17,059 nucleotides of DNA from JAAFGT01 sp041485165 (GTDB lineage Bacteria; Acidobacteriota; Terriglobia; Acidiferrales; UBA7541). The notes under the pieces are model-generated. The model was given only the letters and a program-made list of their open reading frames with translations, was not told the DNA's origin and made no database searches. A program made the position numbers and the translations under genes. Shown one piece after another: positions 14,545 through 17,059 of the stretch. The DNA lies in NCBI GenBank assembly GCA_041485165.1, contig JBGPJC010000086.1, positions 1 to 17,059 of the forward strand, in the 5' to 3' direction. Every line of letters begins with the position of its first letter. Position 1 is the first letter of the stretch.

Positions 14545-15309
14545 CTACGGCTTGGTCTCCGCCGGTTTGGTCTCGACCGGCTTGGGCGCAGGCATCTTGT
14601 AGCGCGCGTCGTCCAGGCTGGGATTGACTTCCACTTTTTCCAGGACGATGTGCCGCTTTTGCGGGCTGCCCTTTTCACCCTGTTCTACGGCGAAGGGGAA
14701 AAAAAGTCCGTTCACTTCTTTGTACTCGCCGCTCAGGGATTCGATCTCCGTCTCGGTTCCGCGGATGGTGCGTTTGCTGATGTCCTTAACTTCCAAGTAG
14801 GAGTCGGCGTCAATGTACAGGGTGTGGATGTTCCCATTCTTGAGGGTTATCTTGAGCTTGTAAGCGTCCGAGCCTTCGACCTTTTCTTTGCCCAGCAGCT
14901 CCACGGCGTGGCCCTTGGTCTTGTAGTCCACCAGCGGACCATCAATGTCGGCCTGCTCCTCGGCGTCTTTCAAGTCATCCGGGGACATGGGCTCGGCATC
15001 TGTCTTACCGTTGAACGGCATCACTTGCCAGCCGGACTTGCCGTCGTAGGCCTGGATTCCGGTCATGCCCTGCACGGTGAACTCAAGGCGAGTCTTGTCG
15101 GGGCGCTTCACTTCCTGCACAAAGGGCGCTTCGAGGCCCGGGCCCAACTCAATGCGGCCGGTAAAACGAAGAGATTGGACTGCGCGGATCTTCTCCAGGC
15201 CGCCGCGCGCCTGCAGGTGCTTGGCAATAATCTCGTCCGCGGTCTGCGCGGAGACAGGCACAGCGAGAGCAGCTGCGGCGGCGACAACAGTCAGAAAACG
15301 CTTCAGCAT
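14545..15309 (-). CDS. Exported LolA-like (outer-membrane lipoprotein-sorting-type) protein
   Basis: The 254-residue product has a clean signal peptide (MLKRFLTVVAAAAALAVPVSA, probable cleavage before Gln22). The mature part opens with TADEIIAKHLQARGGLEKIR, a start common in LolA-like periplasmic proteins, followed by alternating strands (LRFTGRIELG, TRLEFTVQGM, YKLKITLKNGNIHTLYIDA, YLEVKDISKRTIRGTETE) expected for a LolA/LolB-type half-barrel that holds lipid. The tail ends with PKPVETKPAETKP, a proline/lysine-rich repeat. True LolA is shorter (about 180 mature residues) and conserved differently, so this is a relative with unknown cargo. The start is supported by AAGGAG eight bases before the ATG. 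The propeller gene follows on the same strand after 174 bases; co-function is possible but not shown. Confidence 0.83.
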   Translation of the reverse strand: MLKRFLTVVAAAAALAVPVSAQTADEIIAKHLQARGGLEKIRAVQSLRFTGRIELGPGLEAPFVQEVKRPDKTRLEFTVQGMTGIQAYDGKSGWQVMPFNGKTDAEPMSPDDLKDAEEQADIDGPLVDYKTKGHAVELLGKEKVEGSDAYKLKITLKNGNIHTLYIDADSYLEVKDISKRTIRGTETEIESLSGEYKEVNGLFFPFAVEQGEKGSPQKRHIVLEKVEVNPSLDDARYKMPAPKPVETKPAETKP

Positions 15310-15565
15310 CGCACCACTCCTTAGGCTTCTTGGTTGGTTAGAGTTCCCACCGTCATTGTAAAGACGCTCGAGCAGGCAAGAAAGTTGCAGCAGCGAGCCC
15401 TACAGAAGCCCCCGGCCCCCCTTCGCGAAACGACGAGTTTACTGCATTCGCGGCCGGCGAGAAACCGAAATCCCTTAACCGCCCTGCCGCACCTTAAGGC
15501 TTTCGGGCTGCACGAATTTGAGCCCGAGGCAATTGCAGGTAGTCTGAGGCGCGGAGGGGCCGGAA

Positions 15566-15580
15566 CGGGTAAAATACCCG
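15566..15580 (+). promoter_or_regulatory. Small palindrome containing a TAAAAT -10-like sequence upstream of the dehydrogenase
   Basis: CGGGTA-AAA-TACCCG is a perfect 6-bp inverted repeat 34 bases before the ATG. It includes TAAAAT (15570-15575), one base off the -10 consensus. No good -35 is found 16-18 bases upstream, so an activator-dependent or atypical promoter, or an operator over the -10, is possible. Confidence 0.35.
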
Positions 15581-15600
15581 CTGTAGGCATCGCGCCTCGC

Positions 15601-15606
15601 AGGGGG
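15601..15606 (+). promoter_or_regulatory. Shine-Dalgarno of the aldehyde dehydrogenase
   Basis: AGGGGG lies eight bases before the ATG at 15615 and fixes that start over an in-frame ATG-poor upstream stretch. Confidence 0.6.
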
Positions 15607-15614
15607 ATACATCC

Positions 15615-17059
15615 ATGCCGCAAACCAACCATGCCGTCGCCGCGCGTGAGACCGGCTTCTTCCTCGCCGGCGAATTTCGCACCTCACCGAAAGCCGTGGA
15701 GGTGCGTTCGCCGTTCGACCAGTCACTGGTCGGGGTGACCTATGAGGCCACCGCCGCCGACGTCGAGCAAGCCATCAAACAGGCGGTCGCGGCGTTTGCC
15801 GTCACCTCCAAGCTGCCTTCCTTCCGCCGCGCTGAAATCCTGCGCGGCATCGCCGACGGGATTGCCGCGCGCCGCGAGGAATTCATCCGCACCATGGCGC
15901 TGGAGGCCGGAAAGCCGTGGAAGGCCTGCGCCGTTGAGGTGGATCGCGCCATCTTCAATTTCCGCGCGACGGCGGAGGAAGCCCAGCGTATCGAAGGCCA
16001 GATGCTGCCGCTCGATGTCCTGCCCTCGACGCGCGGGCGCTGGGGGATCGTGCGGCGCTTCCCCATCGGTCCCATCCTGGCCATCACGCCGTTCAACTTC
16101 CCGCTCAATCTGGTGGCCCACAAAGTTGCTCCGGCCCTCGCCGCGGGCAACACCATCGTCGTGAAGCCGGCCCCGCAGACGCCGTTCTGTTCGCTGCTGC
16201 TGGCCGAAGTCGCTCACCAGGCGGGGCTCACCGCGGGCGCGCTGAGCGTGCTTCCCTGCGCAATCACCGAAGCCGAGGCCATGGTCCGCGATGAACGCTT
16301 TCGCATGCTGACCTTCACCGGGAGCAACGCCGTGGGCTGGCGGCTCAAGGCCATCGCCGGAACCAAGCGGGTCACCCTGGAGCTGGGCGGCAATGCCGCA
16401 GTTGTGGTGCACAGCGATGCCGACCTCAACCTTGCCGCTGAGCGCTGCGCGCAGGGCGGCTTCGGTTATGCCGGACAGACCTGCATCTCCGTGCAACGCA
16501 TTCTCGTCCACCGGCCGGTTGCGGAAAAATTCACCAGTCTGCTGGCCGACCGTGTGCGCGCCCTGGCGGTGGGCGATCCGCTAGACCCCAAGACCGATGT
16601 CGGTCCGCTGATTTCTCCCGCGGCGGCAGCGAGGATCGAAAAGTGGGTGAGCGACGCCGTTGCAGGCGGCGCCAAAGCGTTGACCGGAGGCAAGCGCCAA
16701 GGTTCGGTTTATCAGCCGACCGTCCTCACCGGCACGCGGCCGGACATGAATGTAAATTGTGAAGAGGTCTTCGGGCCGGTGGTCACTGTTGCGCCCTACG
16801 ACTCCATAGACGAAGCCTTCACCTCGGTGAACGATTCCCCCTATGGCTTGCAGGCCGGAATTTTCACCCGAGATATCGGCAACATCTTCCGCGCCTACGA
16901 AAACATCCAGGTCGGCGGGCTGATGGTCAACGAGGTGCCGACATTTCGCGTGGACACCATGCCGTACGGCGGCGTGAAGCAGTCCGGCATCGGCCGCGAA
17001 GGCCCGCGCTACGCCATCGAGGAAATGACCGAGCCGCGCTTGCTGATGCTCAACCTCGA
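15615..17059 (+). CDS. NAD(P)+-dependent aldehyde dehydrogenase, cut by the right edge
   Basis: An open frame of 481 full codons runs to the window end without a stop. It has all hallmarks of the aldehyde dehydrogenase superfamily: Asn161 in ITPFNFPLN, Glu256 in LELGGNAAVVV (general base), the catalytic Cys290 in GYAGQTCISVQRI, and the later EEVFGPVV and YGGVKQSGIGREG. The last residues (IEEMTEPRLLMLNL) are those seen at the C-terminus of many family members, so only a few codons are probably missing. The motifs VAHKVAPALAAGNTIVVKPA and MVNEVPTFRVDTMPYGG recall the lactaldehyde/MJ1411-like and phosphonoacetaldehyde dehydrogenase branch, but the substrate cannot be fixed. It oxidises an aldehyde to the acid in the cytoplasm. 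No signal peptide or linked pathway gene is visible; the left neighbour is divergent. Confidence 0.93.
   Translation, partial: MPQTNHAVAARETGFFLAGEFRTSPKAVEVRSPFDQSLVGVTYEATAADVEQAIKQAVAAFAVTSKLPSFRRAEILRGIADGIAARREEFIRTMALEAGKPWKACAVEVDRAIFNFRATAEEAQRIEGQMLPLDVLPSTRGRWGIVRRFPIGPILAITPFNFPLNLVAHKVAPALAAGNTIVVKPAPQTPFCSLLLAEVAHQAGLTAGALSVLPCAITEAEAMVRDERFRMLTFTGSNAVGWRLKAIAGTKRVTLELGGNAAVVVHSDADLNLAAERCAQGGFGYAGQTCISVQRILVHRPVAEKFTSLLADRVRALAVGDPLDPKTDVGPLISPAAAARIEKWVSDAVAGGAKALTGGKRQGSVYQPTVLTGTRPDMNVNCEEVFGPVVTVAPYDSIDEAFTSVNDSPYGLQAGIFTRDIGNIFRAYENIQVGGLMVNEVPTFRVDTMPYGGVKQSGIGREGPRYAIEEMTEPRLLMLNL

Larger units (their letters stand above)
15310..15614. other. Divergent intergenic region (305 bases)
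   Basis: This stretch separates the minus-strand LolA-like gene from the plus-strand aldehyde dehydrogenase gene. It holds the Shine-Dalgarno of the former near its left end (AAGGAG on the minus strand), and a CGGGTA-AAA-TACCCG element and the AGGGGG Shine-Dalgarno of the latter near its right end. Short open frames cross it on both strands, but none has a recognisable domain or convincing start, so I call no gene. Confidence 0.6.

Noticed and set aside
12676..15324. Very long plus-strand open frame (882 codons) antisense to the propeller and LolA-like genes and across their gap
   Set aside because: Its product has no recognisable domain, signal or consistent composition, while both minus-strand genes have clear families, signal peptides and Shine-Dalgarno sites. 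Long antisense frames are expected in GC-rich DNA.
15723..16511. Minus-strand open frame of 262 codons opposite the aldehyde dehydrogenase
   Set aside because: Shadow of a gene with intact catalytic residues; Gly/Asp/Arg-rich translation without motifs.
1..17059. CRISPR arrays, tRNA/rRNA genes, insertion sequences, phage attachment sites
   Set aside because: No regularly spaced repeats, RNA-gene hallmarks, transposase frames or terminal inverted repeats with target duplications were seen when reading both strands.

Overview
The window (17,059 bases, GC-rich) looks like chromosomal DNA from a Gram-negative soil-type bacterium, most probably an acidobacterium. That assignment is inference: it rests on the mix of an NtrC/NtrY-type two-component pair, a very large exported Asp-box (BNR/sortilin-like) propeller protein, an exported LolA-like protein and a Hyf-like membrane complex. 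No RNA genes, CRISPR arrays, transposases or phage genes were found.

Layout, left to right. (1) 1-1691, plus strand: the 3' end of a sigma-54 response regulator, overlapped by 4 bases by its membrane histidine kinase. (2) 1730-3023, plus strand: a compact two-gene module, an XRE-type HTH protein followed with an 11-base overlap by a small nucleotidyltransferase. It is preceded by a perfect 7-bp inverted repeat and resembles a toxin-antitoxin or AbiE/MenAT-like defence unit. (3) 3155-10505, minus strand: a tightly packed six-gene operon in the order hyfB-hyfC-hyfE-hyfF-hyfG-hyfI, convergent with module 2. (4) 10633-10968, plus strand: a divergent ArsR-family regulator that shares a short promoter/operator region with the operon. 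(5) 11230-15309, minus strand: the propeller protein and the LolA-like protein, both with signal peptides. (6) 15615 to the right edge, plus strand: an aldehyde dehydrogenase that runs off the window.

The most interesting part is the operon. It encodes the membrane arm and peripheral core of a complex I/group 4 hydrogenase relative. However, the 'hydrogenase large subunit' has lost all four [NiFe]-binding cysteines (Ser203/Asn206 and Ser491/Gly494 by alignment to HycE from memory). It also ends exactly at the Arg where the HycI protease would trim HycE. The partner subunit keeps its NuoB-type [4Fe-4S] ligands and carries a fused half-ferredoxin whose remaining four cysteines form exactly one cluster set. 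The proton-channel residues of the two antiporter-like subunits are intact. I read this as an energy-converting hydrogenase-related (Ehr-type) ion pump that cannot make hydrogen, whose electron donor and acceptor are not encoded nearby, and which is probably controlled by the ArsR-type repressor.

The two-gene HTH/nucleotidyltransferase module is the second candidate for a poorly described system.
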